A DNA stretch of 64,000 nucleotides from Parvibaculaceae bacterium (GCA_028283765.1 JAPWJY010000009.1:62001-126000), one strand, 5' to 3'. Shown: positions 18,814-28,051, counted from the first letter of the stretch. Notes: generated by a model from the letters alone, not told the origin. A program made the numbers and translations.

Positions 18814-20259
18814 TCACGAGCCGTCCACAGCCCGCCCGAACGGCGAGATGCCGCGGACATGCTCCTCGACCATGAAGCGCTTCTTGAGGGGCGGAAAGGC
18901 GCGCTGGGAGCAATTGGTCCGCTCGCACAGCCGGCAGTTGACGCCGATGGGCGTCGCGGCACGCTCATCGTCCAGATCATAGCCCTGGCTGTAGATGAGC
19001 TTGCGGGCATGGGCGATGTCGGAGCCCAGACCGACCACATACTGATCCCCCGGCACGCCGATCCCCGAGCCCGCGCGGCTGACGGTGCGGGCGATGGAAA
19101 AATAGCGGGTGCCGTCCTCCATCTGGACGACCTGGGTATAGATCTGGCCCGGCACGCGGAAAGCGTCATGCACGTTCCAGCGCGGGCAGGTGCCGCCGAA
19201 GCGGGCAAAATGGAACCCGGCGGCGGAAAAGCGCTTGGAGACATTGCCCGCATTGTCGATGCGGATCAGGAAGAACGGCACCCCGCGCGCGCCCGGCCGC
19301 TGCAAGGTGGTGAGCCGGTGGCAGACCTGCTCGAAGCTGGTGCCGAAACGCCGCCCCATCAGGCGGATGTCATAGCCGGTATCCTCCGCCGTCTTCAGGA
19401 AGGCGGCATAGGGCATGAGCAGGGCGGCGGCAAAATAATTGGCGAGCATGACCCGGCCGAGCCTCAGCGATTCCTCGCTGTCGAGGCCGGACTGGTCGAG
19501 GATCGTCTCGATGGTGCGGGCTTCCTCGAAATAGCCGAGCTGATAGGCAAGCTGGAACGAGCGGCCGGGCTGATCCAGCAGTTCCGAGAGGAAAATGGTC
19601 TGGCGATGCCGGTCGTAGCGGCGCAGTTCGGTCATGACATCGGCGGGCGCGACCCGCGTGGTGACCCCATGGGCATCGCGCAGATAGTTGCGCAGGGTGA
19701 CATAGGGCTCGTCCGCCCCCAGCCCCGCCTTGCGGTAGAGGCTTTCGGCCGCCTCATCGAGTTCCGGGAAATGGTTGTTGCGGCTGTTGATGAAGTCGCG
19801 CACCTCCTCCAGCGGCAGGCCATTGACCTCGACCCCGTCGCCCACGTCGCGGTCGACCAGGCGCTCCGCCAGCATGGAGGAGTTGGTCACCGCATCCCTG
19901 TAAAGCTGGTAGAGGTGCACCACCGCATCGGCCAGCACGGGGCTGACGGAGGCCGTTTCCTTCAGATCGAGGTTGGTGATCGGGGAATCCCGGAACGCCG
20001 GGTCTGAAAAAACCTCCTTCAACCCTGCAAGGGCGCGCGCCTCATCGTCTCCGGCAAGGCTGCGCAGCTCCACATCATAGGTTTCGGCGAGCTTCATCAG
20101 CACCTGGGCGGAGATCGGCCGCTGGTTGCGCTCGATCAGATTGAGGTAGCTGGCGGAAACGCCCAGATCTTCCGCCATGCGCACCTGGGTGAGGTTGAGG
20201 CTACGCCGCAACCGCCTAACCCGTGGGCCGACAAAGACTTTTTTACCTGCTTCCGCCAT
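18814..20259 (-). CDS. ScfR/RamB-type transcriptional regulator of short-chain fatty acid metabolism
   Basis: A 481-aa cytoplasmic regulator. An XRE-type helix-turn-helix occupies about 13-66 (LRRSLNLTQVRMAEDLGVSASYL is split across it), followed by an IrrE/M78-like region in which no zinc HExxH is seen, and a C-terminal domain ending in the cysteine cluster CRLCERTNC with SQRAFPPL. Members such as RamB, PrpR and MccR bind acyl-CoA and control acetate/propionate assimilation. It is divergent from aceB-aceA, the expected targets. AAGGAG lies seven bases before the ATG. It is tail-to-tail with the cio operon after three bases. Confidence 0.9.
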   Translation of the reverse strand: MAEAGKKVFVGPRVRRLRRSLNLTQVRMAEDLGVSASYLNLIERNQRPISAQVLMKLAETYDVELRSLAGDDEARALAGLKEVFSDPAFRDSPITNLDLKETASVSPVLADAVVHLYQLYRDAVTNSSMLAERLVDRDVGDGVEVNGLPLEEVRDFINSRNNHFPELDEAAESLYRKAGLGADEPYVTLRNYLRDAHGVTTRVAPADVMTELRRYDRHRQTIFLSELLDQPGRSFQLAYQLGYFEEARTIETILDQSGLDSEESLRLGRVMLANYFAAALLMPYAAFLKTAEDTGYDIRLMGRRFGTSFEQVCHRLTTLQRPGARGVPFFLIRIDNAGNVSKRFSAAGFHFARFGGTCPRWNVHDAFRVPGQIYTQVVQMEDGTRYFSIARTVSRAGSGIGVPGDQYVVGLGSDIAHARKLIYSQGYDLDDERAATPIGVNCRLCERTNCSQRAFPPLKKRFMVEEHVRGISPFGRAVDGS

Positions 20260-20291
20260 TTCCGCGCTCCTTCAGGAAATGAGCATATTTT

Positions 20292-20332
20292 ACAAGATTT
20301 ACATTTTCAACCGATTCAATCACAAATCTTGT
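20292..20332. promoter_or_regulatory. Candidate ScfR operator between scfR-like gene and aceB
   Basis: In an AT-rich 190-base divergent intergenic region, ACAAGATTT (20292-20300) and AAATCTTGT (20324-20332) form a perfect 9-bp inverted repeat with a 23-base spacer. The position between the regulator and the glyoxylate shunt genes suggests the autoregulatory/aceB operator. Function is inferred from position only. Confidence 0.5.
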
Positions 20333-20450
20333 CAACATATTTACTTTAATGATTTCAATGGGTTGGGTTTAGCGTGACAAGAGCCTGTTGAATCTGTATG
20401 ACCCCTGCGCAATAGAGATCACTCCCACCGCGCGGATAGGAAACATACAG

Positions 20451-22070
20451 ATGAGCCAGTCAGGTTCGCCCGTTACGGCACATGGCATTGAGGTCAAGGG
20501 GCCGCTGAAGCCCGGCTTCGACGCCGTGCTGACGCCCGAGGCGCTGGCCTTCGTCGCGGAACTGGAACGCCTGTTCGGCGGCCGCCGCCGCGAGCTCATC
20601 GCCGCCCGCGCCGAGCGCCAGAAGCGTTTCGACGCCGGCGAACTGCCGGACTTCCTGCCCGAGACGCGCAACATCCGCGAAGGCGACTGGCGGATCGCCC
20701 CCATTCCGGCCGACCTGCTGGATCGCCGGGTCGAGATCACCGGCCCCGTGGACAACCGCAAGATGGTCATCAACGCGCTCAACTCCGGCGCGCAATCCTA
20801 CATGACCGACTTCGAGGACGCCGCTGCCCCTTCATGGGACAACATGATCGGCGGCCAGATCAACATGATGGCCTACTGGGCGGGCGACATCGGCTTCACC
20901 GAAGCCAGTTCCGGCAAGAGCTACGCCGTCAAGGACAAGCCCGCCGTGCTCAATGTGCGGCCGAGAGGCTGGCACCTTGAGGAAGCCCACGTCGAGGTGG
21001 ATGGCGCGCGCATGTCGGGCTCGCTGTTCGACTTCGGGCTCTATTTCTTTCATTGCGCGAAGAAGTCCATCGCCCGGGGCGCGGGCCCCTATTTCTATCT
21101 GCCCAAGATGGAAAGCCACAAGGAAGCCCGCCTGTGGAACGACGTGTTCGTCCATGCGCAGAAGAAGCTCGGCATCCCCCAGGGCACGATCAAGGTCACG
21201 GTCCTGATCGAAACCCTGCCCGCCGCCTTCGAAATGCACGAAATCCTCTATGAGCTGAGGGAGCATATCGTCGGCCTGAACTGCGGGCGCTGGGACTATA
21301 TTTTCAGCTACATCAAGCGGCTCGGCAAAAACCCGAACTATCTGCTGCCCGACCGCGCGCAGGTGGTGATGGGCAAGTCGTTCCTTTCCGCCTATTCGCT
21401 GATGCTGGTGAAAACCTGCCACCAGCGCGGCGCCTTCGCCATGGGCGGCATGGCCGCCCAGATCCCCGTGAAGGGCGACGAGGCGGCGAACGAGGCGGCC
21501 TTCAACAAGGTCCGCGCCGACAAGGAGCGCGAGGCGACCAACGGACATGACGGCACCTGGGTCGCACACCCCGATCTCGTCAGGGTCGCGATGGAAATCT
21601 TCGGCAAGCTGCCGGACAAGAACCAGCTCACCCGCCAGCGCCAGGACGTGAACTACGGCCAGAAGGAAATGCTGGAGCCGCACACCGGCGAGCGCACCGA
21701 GGAAGGCATGCGCGAATGCTGCCGCGTCGGCGTCCAGTATATCGAGGCCTGGCTCGGCGGGCGCGGCGCGGTGCCGCTCTACAATCTGATGGAAGACGCG
21801 GCCACGGCGGAGATCAGCCGGACCCAGATCTGGCAGTGGATTTTCCACGGGGCGGCGCTGGCCGACGGCCGCAAGGTCACCCCTGAGCTTTTCCGCGAAA
21901 CGCTGGCCGATGAAATGAAGACCCTGCGCGCGACGCTGGGCGAGACCATCTGGAACAACGGCCACTTCGCGGACGCCATCGCCCTTTTCGACGATATGGC
22001 GACGGCGGCGGACTGCCCCGAATTCCTGACGCTCCCCGCTTACGAACTTCTGATTTCCCGCACCAACTGA
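20451..22070 (+). CDS. aceB: Malate synthase A
   Basis: A 539-aa enzyme condensing glyoxylate with acetyl-CoA to malate. The TIM-barrel landmarks are present: YMTDFEDAAAPSWDN, VRPRGWHLEEAHVEVDG, PYFYLPKMESHKEARLWND and, near the C terminus, VPLYNLMEDAATAEISRTQIWQW split over the active-site aspartate region. The length fits isoform A, not the 720-aa isoform G. The start at 20451 follows AGGAAA; an earlier in-frame ATG lacks a ribosome site. It forms an operon with aceA 36 bases downstream. Confidence 0.96.
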   Translation: MSQSGSPVTAHGIEVKGPLKPGFDAVLTPEALAFVAELERLFGGRRRELIAARAERQKRFDAGELPDFLPETRNIREGDWRIAPIPADLLDRRVEITGPVDNRKMVINALNSGAQSYMTDFEDAAAPSWDNMIGGQINMMAYWAGDIGFTEASSGKSYAVKDKPAVLNVRPRGWHLEEAHVEVDGARMSGSLFDFGLYFFHCAKKSIARGAGPYFYLPKMESHKEARLWNDVFVHAQKKLGIPQGTIKVTVLIETLPAAFEMHEILYELREHIVGLNCGRWDYIFSYIKRLGKNPNYLLPDRAQVVMGKSFLSAYSLMLVKTCHQRGAFAMGGMAAQIPVKGDEAANEAAFNKVRADKEREATNGHDGTWVAHPDLVRVAMEIFGKLPDKNQLTRQRQDVNYGQKEMLEPHTGERTEEGMRECCRVGVQYIEAWLGGRGAVPLYNLMEDAATAEISRTQIWQWIFHGAALADGRKVTPELFRETLADEMKTLRATLGETIWNNGHFADAIALFDDMATAADCPEFLTLPAYELLISRTN

Positions 22071-22106
22071 CGCGAACGACCTTATCCCCTGCAAAGGATT
22101 CCACCC

Positions 22107-23396
22107 ATGAGCAAGACCTTTTACGACATCATCCCGAGCGCGCCCAAGGGCCGCTTCGACAATGTGAAGCGCAACTACACGGTTGAAGACGTGGAGAAGC
22201 TGCGCGGCTCGTTCCCGATCGACTACACGCTCGCCACCCGTGGCGCGAACAAGCTGTGGGAGCTGCTGCACTCCGGCGGCTATGTCCATTCGCTGGGCGC
22301 TCTCTCGGGCAACCAGGCCATGCAGATGGCCCGCGCCGGCCTCAAGGCCATCTACCTCTCGGGCTGGCAGGTTGCCGCCGACGCGAACACCGCCGGCGCC
22401 ATGTATCCCGACCAGTCGCTCTATCCCGCAAACGCCGGCCCGGAACTCGCCAAGAAGATCAACCGGGCGCTGAAGCGCGCCGACGAGATCGAGCATTCTG
22501 AAGGCGGCGCCAAGCGCGACTGGTTCCTGCCCATCGTGGCCGACGCGGAAGCCGGTTTCGGCGGCCCGCTCAACTGCTTTGAAATCATGAAGGCCTACAT
22601 CGAGGCTGGCGCGGCGGGCGTGCACTACGAAGACCAGCTCGCCTCGGAAAAGAAGTGCGGCCATCTCGGCGGCAAGGTTCTGATCCCGACCCGCGCCCAT
22701 GAGCGCAACCTGAACGCCGCGCGCCTCGCCGCCGACGTTTCCGGCGTGCCGACCCTGATCATGGCCCGCACCGACGCCGAATCCGCGAACCTCATCACCT
22801 CGGACATCGACGAGCGCGACCACGAGTTCATCGACTTCGACAAGGGCCGCACGGTTGAAGGCTTCTACCGCCTGAAGCCCGGCACGGGCGTCGATCATTG
22901 CATCAAGCGCGGTCTGGCCTTCGCTCCCTATGCCGACCTGCTGTGGTGGGAAACCTCGGTGCCGAACCTCGCCGACGCCAAGCGTTTCGCGGAAGCCGTC
23001 CGCAAGGAATATCCCGACCAGTTGCTCGCCTATAACTGCTCGCCTTCCTTCAACTGGGAAGCCAAGCTCGACAAGGAAACCATCGCCAAGTTCCAGCGCG
23101 AAATCGCGGCGATGGGCTACAAGTACCAGTTCGTGACGCTGGCCGGTTTCCATCAGCTCAACCACGGCATGTTCGAGCTTGCCTCGGGCTACCGCGACCG
23201 CGGCATGGCGGCCTATTCGGAACTCCAGCAGGCCGAGTTCGCCTCGGAAGCCAAGGGTTACACCGCCACGCGCCATCAGCGCGAAGTCGGCACCGGCTAT
23301 TTCGATCTGGTCTCGCTGGCAGCCGCCGGTGGCGAAAGCTCGACCACGGCGCTGGGCGACTCGACCGAAGCCGCGCAGTTCGCCGAGCAGCACTAA
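22107..23396 (+). CDS. aceA: Isocitrate lyase
   Basis: A 429-aa enzyme splitting isocitrate into succinate and glyoxylate, the entry to the glyoxylate shunt. The active-site motif KKCGHLGGK is at 182-190, with catalytic C184; [20 protein letters not shown] and YNCSPSFNW are further family signatures. AAAGGA precedes the ATG. A strong terminator follows. Together with aceB it allows growth on acetate, fatty acids or other C2-yielding substrates. Confidence 0.98.
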   Translation: MSKTFYDIIPSAPKGRFDNVKRNYTVEDVEKLRGSFPIDYTLATRGANKLWELLHSGGYVHSLGALSGNQAMQMARAGLKAIYLSGWQVAADANTAGAMYPDQSLYPANAGPELAKKINRALKRADEIEHSEGGAKRDWFLPIVADAEAGFGGPLNCFEIMKAYIEAGAAGVHYEDQLASEKKCGHLGGKVLIPTRAHERNLNAARLAADVSGVPTLIMARTDAESANLITSDIDERDHEFIDFDKGRTVEGFYRLKPGTGVDHCIKRGLAFAPYADLLWWETSVPNLADAKRFAEAVRKEYPDQLLAYNCSPSFNWEAKLDKETIAKFQREIAAMGYKYQFVTLAGFHQLNHGMFELASGYRDRGMAAYSELQQAEFASEAKGYTATRHQREVGTGYFDLVSLAAAGGESSTTALGDSTEAAQFAEQH

Positions 23397-23416
23397 AAGC
23401 TGACCTTATAAAGACG

Positions 23417-23446
23417 AAAGGCCGCGGATCACTCCGCGGCCTTTTT
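23417..23446 (+). terminator. Rho-independent terminator after aceA
   Basis: GGCCGCGGA, a TCAC loop and TCCGCGGCC form a perfect stem flanked by AAA on the left and TTTTT on the right, then CATG. It probably also stops the convergent monooxygenase gene, whose stop codon lies 27 bases further on. Confidence 0.92.
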
Positions 23447-23473
23447 CATGCCTGCCATCCGGCCCGGATGGGC

Positions 23474-24967
23474 CTATTCCGCCGCAATCGCCTTCTGAGC
23501 GGAAGACCGCTTGCGCAGATTATATTCGGCGAAATCGGGACGCCGCGTCCGCCACCAGTATTTGAACGTGTAGTTCGCCCAGTTGTTGGTGACCTTGCCT
23601 TCCTCCGTTTTATACCAGCTCGTGCAGCCCGCATTGAAAACCGAGTTTTCATTATCGTTCTGCACCGAGAGGTTCGAGGCCCTGAGCGCTTCCGGCTTCA
23701 CATCGAGATAGAGCAGATCGTCATCCTTCAGTTTGCGGACGCACTGGACGATGTAGTTCGCCTGACACTCGATCATGAAGATGATGGAGTTATGCCCGAG
23801 ATTGGTGTTCGGTCCATAAAGCAGGAAGAAGTTGGGGAAGCCCGGCACGGTCATGCCATGGTGAGCCTCCGCCCCTTTTTTCCAGACGTCCTTGATGTCA
23901 GCGCCGCCAAGGCCCGTCACCTTCATCGGCCCGAGGAAATGGGTGGTGTCGAAACCCGTGCCATAGATGATCGCATCGAGCGGAACGTCCCTGCCGCTTT
24001 TCAGCCTCACGCCCGTCGCCGTGATCGTCTCGATGGGGTCCGTCACGACATCGAGATTGCTCCGTCCCATGGCGGGCCACCAGTCGTTGGAGAACAACAC
24101 GCGCTTGCAGCCCGGCGCATAATCCGGCGTCAGCGCCGCCTGCTTTGCCGGATCGGCGACATCGGCCTTCATCGCCTCGATGGCCATTTCCCTGATCTTG
24201 TCGCCGCTCTTGTGGAAGGCATAGAACAGCAGTTCGCCGCTCCAGTAGATCTTCCAGCGCTGCAACCGCATGAAGGCGGGCACCGCGCCATAGAGCGATT
24301 TTTCCCAGGGCGCGAAATCGCGCTGCGGACGCGGCACGACCCATGCGGGCGTGCGCTGGAACAGGCTGAGCCGCGCGACTTTCCTGGCGACCTCCGGCAC
24401 GAACTGGATGGCGCTGGCCCCGGTGCCGATCACACCGACATGCTTGCCCGCGAGATCGTACCCATGGTTCCAGTCCGCCGAATGCCAGCTTGGCCCCTGA
24501 AAGCTTTCCCGCCCGGGAATGGCCGGATAAAGCGGACGGTGAAGCTGCCCCGTGCCCGCCGCGATCACATCGGCCTCGAAGCTTTCGCCCGCGCCGCGCA
24601 AACGCCAGACGCCGCGCGCCTCGTCGAAGCTTGCCTCCTCGATCTCGGTGTCGAAGCGGATGAAAGGACGCAGACCATATTTGTCCACGACCTTTTCCAG
24701 ATAGGCCTTGATGTCGGCCGACGTGACAAACTTCCTGTCCCAGCCCGGATCGAGTTCGAACGAGAACTGGTACATGTGCAGCGGCACATCGCAGGAGCAG
24801 CCAGGATAGGTGTTCTCCCGCCACGTGCCTCCGATTTCGGACGCCTTTTCATAGATCGTGAAATTCCGGTTGCCCGCCGCCAGAAGCTTGATGCCCGTGC
24901 AGATGCCGGCCACGCCCGCGCCCACGATGGCGACGGAAGGCCCGTCGGTTCTCTGCTGTAACGCCAT
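23474..24967 (-). CDS. FAD-dependent Baeyer-Villiger-like monooxygenase
   Basis: A 497-aa two-dinucleotide-fold flavoprotein. The FAD motif GAGVAG is at 16-21, the NADPH fold GTGAS at 181-185, and between them the Baeyer-Villiger fingerprint FxGxxxHxxxW (F156-W166, FQGPSWHSADW). GGTWRENTYPGCSCD is typical of the cyclohexanone/phenylacetone monooxygenase family. It inserts oxygen beside a ketone using NADPH and O2. GGGAGGAGC sits five bases from the ATG. It is divergent from the RraA-like gene. Substrate unknown; cyclic or long-chain ketones are reasonable guesses. Confidence 0.9.
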   Translation of the reverse strand: MALQQRTDGPSVAIVGAGVAGICTGIKLLAAGNRNFTIYEKASEIGGTWRENTYPGCSCDVPLHMYQFSFELDPGWDRKFVTSADIKAYLEKVVDKYGLRPFIRFDTEIEEASFDEARGVWRLRGAGESFEADVIAAGTGQLHRPLYPAIPGRESFQGPSWHSADWNHGYDLAGKHVGVIGTGASAIQFVPEVARKVARLSLFQRTPAWVVPRPQRDFAPWEKSLYGAVPAFMRLQRWKIYWSGELLFYAFHKSGDKIREMAIEAMKADVADPAKQAALTPDYAPGCKRVLFSNDWWPAMGRSNLDVVTDPIETITATGVRLKSGRDVPLDAIIYGTGFDTTHFLGPMKVTGLGGADIKDVWKKGAEAHHGMTVPGFPNFFLLYGPNTNLGHNSIIFMIECQANYIVQCVRKLKDDDLLYLDVKPEALRASNLSVQNDNENSVFNAGCTSWYKTEEGKVTNNWANYTFKYWWRTRRPDFAEYNLRKRSSAQKAIAAE

Positions 24968-25132
24968 AACGCTCCTCCCGGCCGGGTTTGCATTTCCGAA
25001 ACATCCCGGCCCTACAATGATTATCTGTTTACAGGTTAATCCGATTTGCCCCTCCATCAAGGGCATGTGATCGGCTAGACTGAACCTCCACGCAAAGTGG
25101 AAGCAGACGTTACGGCAATTGGGGACCGCTGA

Positions 25133-25612
25133 ATGAGCACCGCCACCACCGACCTGTCCGACGCCCATGGCAGCCTTGTGCGCCACTGCGCGCCGGTCTT
25201 CCGCGACTTTGGCGGACGCATCGCCTTTTCCGGCCAGATCGTCACGCTGAAGGCCTTCGAGGACAACACCAAGGTGCGTGAACTGCTGGAGATGTCGGGC
25301 GAGGGCCGCGTGCTCGTGATCGATGGCGGCGGTTCGCTCAATTGCGCCATGGTCGGCGGCAATCTCGGCGTTCTGGCCGAGCAGAACGGCTGGACCGGCA
25401 TCCTCGTCAACGGCTGCGTGCGCGACACCGCCGAACTCAACGATTGCGATGTCGGCATCAAGGCGCTGGCCGCCCATCCCAGAAAGACGGAAAAGCGCGG
25501 GCTTGGCGATGCCGGCGTGTTCGTGAGCTTCGCCGGCGTCACCTTCGCGCCTGGCGACTGGCTCTATGCCGATGCCGACGGCGTGATCGTCTCTTCAACG
25601 AAACTGGACTGA
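25133..25612 (+). CDS. RraA-family protein
   Basis: A 159-aa protein of the RraA/HMG-aldolase-like fold: [28 protein letters not shown], the [14 protein letters not shown] glycine/arginine segment and [13 protein letters not shown] (parts of the conserved core). E. coli RraA inhibits RNase E; many relatives are instead 4-hydroxy-4-methyl-2-oxoglutarate/oxaloacetate aldolases, which use the conserved GxxxxD-R-D residues seen here in CVRD. Which role applies is open. Divergent from the monooxygenase and convergent with speE (15 bases apart). Confidence 0.85.
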   Translation: MSTATTDLSDAHGSLVRHCAPVFRDFGGRIAFSGQIVTLKAFEDNTKVRELLEMSGEGRVLVIDGGGSLNCAMVGGNLGVLAEQNGWTGILVNGCVRDTAELNDCDVGIKALAAHPRKTEKRGLGDAGVFVSFAGVTFAPGDWLYADADGVIVSSTKLD

Positions 25613-25627
25613 GAGATGGCGGACGCC

Positions 25628-26494
25628 TCAGGCGCCCGCCACGATTTCCTTCACATAGACCGGATGGGCGAAGGCCGCCTTGTGGACTTCCGGCGTGTAA
25701 TATTTCGTCGCGAACCCGGCGACGGCAAAACGCGCCTCCAGCGTTTCGAGCGGCACCGAAAGCAGGCTTTCGTCATTGGTGCCGAAGCCCATCGCCATCG
25801 GCCCGCCGACATAGGTGGGCACGGTCGCGAGGTAGCAGGTGGCGACGGTGAACAGCTTGCGGAACTTCTCCATGGTGGAACGCAGTTCGTCCGCCTGCAT
25901 GAAAGGCACGCCGTTCTGCGTGATGACGACCCCGCCTTCGGCAAGGCAGCCCTTCACGTCGCGGTAGAATTCCTGCGTGAACAGCACGGCGCCCGGCCCG
26001 ATGGGATCGGTCGAGTCGACAATGATCACATCATATTTGAGCGGCGGCTTCTTCACGAAAAGCGAACCGTCGGCAATAACCAGATCGAGACGCGGATCGT
26101 CGAAGGCATTGCGGCAGATCACGCCCAGATGAGTTTTGGCGAAATCGACCACGCCCTTGTCGATCTCGACCATGGTGATCTTTTCAATGCCCTTGTGGCG
26201 CGTGACCTGATGCAGCATGCCGCCGTCGCCGCCACCGATGATGAGCACGTTCTTCGCCTTGCCATGAGCAAGGATCGGCACATGCGCCATCATCTCATGG
26301 TAGATGAATTCGTCGCGTTCCGTCACCTGGGTGACGCCGTCGAGAGACATCATCCGGCCGAAGCGGGCGTTCTCGTAGATCACGAGATTCCACTGGCCGG
26401 TGCCTTCCTCGTAATAGACCTTGTCCGCGCGATAGGCCGTCAGATAGCCCTCGTGCAGACGCTCCGTCATCCAGCGCTGGGGCGTATCGCTCAT
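25628..26494 (-). CDS. speE: Polyamine aminopropyltransferase (spermidine synthase)
   Basis: A 288-aa enzyme moving an aminopropyl group from decarboxylated SAM to putrescine. The nucleotide-binding GGGDGG is at 87-92 and the catalytic aspartate segment DSTDPIGPG starts at D160; MTERLHEGY and YHEMMAHVP are family landmarks. The start overlaps speD as ATGA, so speD supplies its co-substrate from the same message. Confidence 0.95.
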   Translation of the reverse strand: MSDTPQRWMTERLHEGYLTAYRADKVYYEEGTGQWNLVIYENARFGRMMSLDGVTQVTERDEFIYHEMMAHVPILAHGKAKNVLIIGGGDGGMLHQVTRHKGIEKITMVEIDKGVVDFAKTHLGVICRNAFDDPRLDLVIADGSLFVKKPPLKYDVIIVDSTDPIGPGAVLFTQEFYRDVKGCLAEGGVVITQNGVPFMQADELRSTMEKFRKLFTVATCYLATVPTYVGGPMAMGFGTNDESLLSVPLETLEARFAVAGFATKYYTPEVHKAAFAHPVYVKEIVAGA

Positions 26495-27000
26495 ACCATC
26501 CCGCTTCCGCGGCGGATCTCATCGACGCGGATTTCAGAAGGATTGAAGGCCTCGCGCAGAACCTCGATGGAGTTGAGAGGCTGCGCCTCGCCACACATGA
26601 AGACGTCGAGCGCGGCATAGTCGGCTTCAGGCCACGAGTGGATCGAGATATGGCTTTCAGACAGCACGGCCACGCCCGAGACGCCGCCGTTGGGCGTGAA
26701 GTGATGCAGATGGATATGCAGCAGAGTCGCACCGGACACTTCCACACAGCGCTTGAGCGCGCGCTCGATATGATCGAGATCGTCAAGCCGGCTCGCCCCG
26801 ATCAGATCGATGATCAGATGGGTGCCGGCGAAGCGCTCGCCATCGCGCTCGATGAAAAAATCCTTGCGCTCGTCGGATGACGTGCGCGGGCTCACTTCTG
26901 CGCCAACGGCAACAGGAAACTCGATTACTTCCGCCTGGGTCTGCCTTGAACCGTGATTCAAGTCGATCCCCAATTGGAAGAGGGCGTCGGTCTGCGACAT
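26491..27000 (-). CDS. speD: S-adenosylmethionine decarboxylase proenzyme
   Basis: A 169-aa pyruvoyl enzyme that decarboxylates SAM for spermidine synthesis. The self-cleavage site is between E115 and S116 in LSESHISIHSWPE; Ser116 becomes the pyruvoyl group. H-rich HIHLHHF and C136 in FMCGEAQP are the usual catalytic neighbours. The protein has an N-terminal extension of about 50 residues beyond the minimal class 1B enzyme (core starts near GTHLIIDL). GGAGG is seven bases before the ATG. The gene is preceded by a long leader with an upstream ORF and hairpins. Confidence 0.94.
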   Translation of the reverse strand: MSQTDALFQLGIDLNHGSRQTQAEVIEFPVAVGAEVSPRTSSDERKDFFIERDGERFAGTHLIIDLIGASRLDDLDHIERALKRCVEVSGATLLHIHLHHFTPNGGVSGVAVLSESHISIHSWPEADYAALDVFMCGEAQPLNSIEVLREAFNPSEIRVDEIRRGSGMV

Positions 27001-27108
27001 GATGCGCCTCCCCAACCAGTAGATGGACCAGACCGGTAAGAGAGGCGGGAGCCGCTCTTGCGCCGGTCACTGATGATTTTCGCGAGATAAACGCGACAGG
27101 TGCCGAGT

Positions 27109-27129
27109 ATCAGAATGAAACATTCTGAT
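27109..27129 (-). other. Perfect hairpin in the speD leader
   Basis: ATCAGAATG and CATTCTGAT (9-bp perfect stem, 3-base loop) lie 108 bases upstream of speD. There is no T-run after it on the minus strand, so it is more likely a regulatory RNA stem or a protein site than a terminator. Confidence 0.45.
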
Positions 27130-27206
27130 GTTCTCGCTGCTTGTCTCATTTTCTTGTTAAGGAAAAATGAACTTTTGCAGGCAAGGCTCGACTTCGATCA
27201 GGGGCG

Positions 27207-27233
27207 TCAGCCCCTAAGACTATAAACCGGCAT
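27207..27233 (-). promoter_or_regulatory. Candidate leader-peptide uORF MPVYSLRG upstream of speD
   Basis: ATG CCG GTT TAT AGT CTT AGG GGC TGA encodes MPVYSLRG. GAGGGAG stands exactly seven bases before the ATG, one of the best ribosome sites in the window. The last two codons and stop lie inside an AGGGGC/GCCCCT hairpin, so ribosome position would decide whether the hairpin forms. Translation is inferred, not shown. Confidence 0.5.
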
Positions 27234-27374
27234 AAGCATTCTCCCTCGGGGAACCGCAGGATGGCCCGACGGGCCAATCTCAAACAATTGCCAAAAGAGA
27301 CGCGTACGCCGTTACATAGCCAGGTGCCGAAGCGCGAGGAAAGGGGCACGTGCGATTGCGTTCTGTCGGGCGTG

Positions 27375-27401
27375 TCTATAGATCGCGCGCCCGGGTGTCA
27401 A
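27375..27401 (-). promoter_or_regulatory. Candidate sigma-70-type promoter for speDE
   Basis: On the minus strand TTGACA (27401-27396) is followed after 15 bases by TATAGA (27380-27375). The spacing is slightly short but both boxes are close to consensus. It would start a leader of about 370 bases before speD. Confidence 0.45.
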
Positions 27402-27538
27402 TTAATTTGCATGGATGACGGGTAGAATCCCGCCTCTCCCCTCTCTTAACGGTCCCATGAAATTTGTTGAAATTTTAGTTGCGAGTAATTCTCAGTTTCA
27501 ATATCATGACTTCAGATGAGCGAGCCCGGAGGAGCATG

Positions 27539-28051
27539 ATGAAGCCCACCAACTATGTAGAGCTTACGGAACGCACCCCGGCCCACCCGAGCTACAAGCC
27601 CGGCCAGTCCATGGAGACGCTCGGTTTTCCCGAGCAGTTCGTCGTCTGGGCGGTACGGATCGGCTGGGCCCATCACAGCGGCAGCCGCGATGCGCAGATG
27701 CTGCTGCATGGCGCCTTCGACAAGCTCGATATGCCCGAAGGGGCCGAACTGATTGACGACCTCATCAGCCGGCTCGGCGCCACCATCGCGCGTCCCCTCG
27801 CCTTCCCCTGCCCGAAATGGCGCAGCCTCACGGGCGATGAAGCGCGGCTTCTTTCCTTCCTCGCGGCACTCCAGAGTCAGGGCAACATGCCCTTCGATGA
27901 GTGTCCGGCATCGCTCGACATGCGCTGGCCTTCCCAGCTCTGGCGGGCGAGCCACCGGTTGGCTCTGGCGCTCAGTGCGTCAGGGCTTTATCTCGGCATC
28001 GGGTTTGGCGGCTCGGGGGCCTTCCCGAACTCGATGCCGAGCGTTCACTGA
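27539..28051 (+). CDS. Conserved-looking hypothetical protein divergent from speD
   Basis: A 170-aa soluble protein I do not recognise. The start ATG at 27539 has GGAGG six bases upstream; a second ATG three bases earlier is too close to it. Features: VVWAVRIGWAHHSGSRDAQMLLHGAFDKL, a helix-rich block with two adjacent histidines (split here over residues 37-65), LAFPCPKWRSLTGDEARLLS, and a glycine-rich end (GIGFGGSGAFP). No signal peptide or membrane helix. Codon use resembles its neighbours, and the opposing frame looks like a shadow. Confidence 0.7.
   Translation: MKPTNYVELTERTPAHPSYKPGQSMETLGFPEQFVVWAVRIGWAHHSGSRDAQMLLHGAFDKLDMPEGAELIDDLISRLGATIARPLAFPCPKWRSLTGDEARLLSFLAALQSQGNMPFDECPASLDMRWPSQLWRASHRLALALSASGLYLGIGFGGSGAFPNSMPSVH

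Larger units (their letters stand above)
27001..27374 (-). promoter_or_regulatory. Long structured 5' leader of speD
   Basis: About 370 bases between a plausible promoter and speD with no ordinary gene. It contains an 8-codon ORF with a strong ribosome site (27207-27233), a GGGGC/GCCCC hairpin overlapping its stop (27200-27215), and a perfect 9-bp stem with a 3-base loop (27109-27129). A 63-codon frame (27149-26958) overlaps the speD start, but I do not consider it a protein. The length and order suggest post-transcriptional control of polyamine synthesis; no known riboswitch consensus was recognised. Confidence 0.5.

Noticed and set aside
20832-23393. 853-codon open frame antisense to aceB and aceA
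   Set aside because: It mirrors two certain genes, spans the gap between them without a start signal, and its translation is low-complexity with no family features. High GC at third positions makes such shadows common.
26958-27149. 63-codon frame on the minus strand overlapping the speD start
   Set aside because: No ribosome site and no recognisable pattern; the segment is better explained as structured leader RNA.
27001-27374. Known riboswitch (SAM-II or speF-type) in the speD leader
   Set aside because: I could not match the leader to a consensus I know well enough to name; it needs a covariance-model search.
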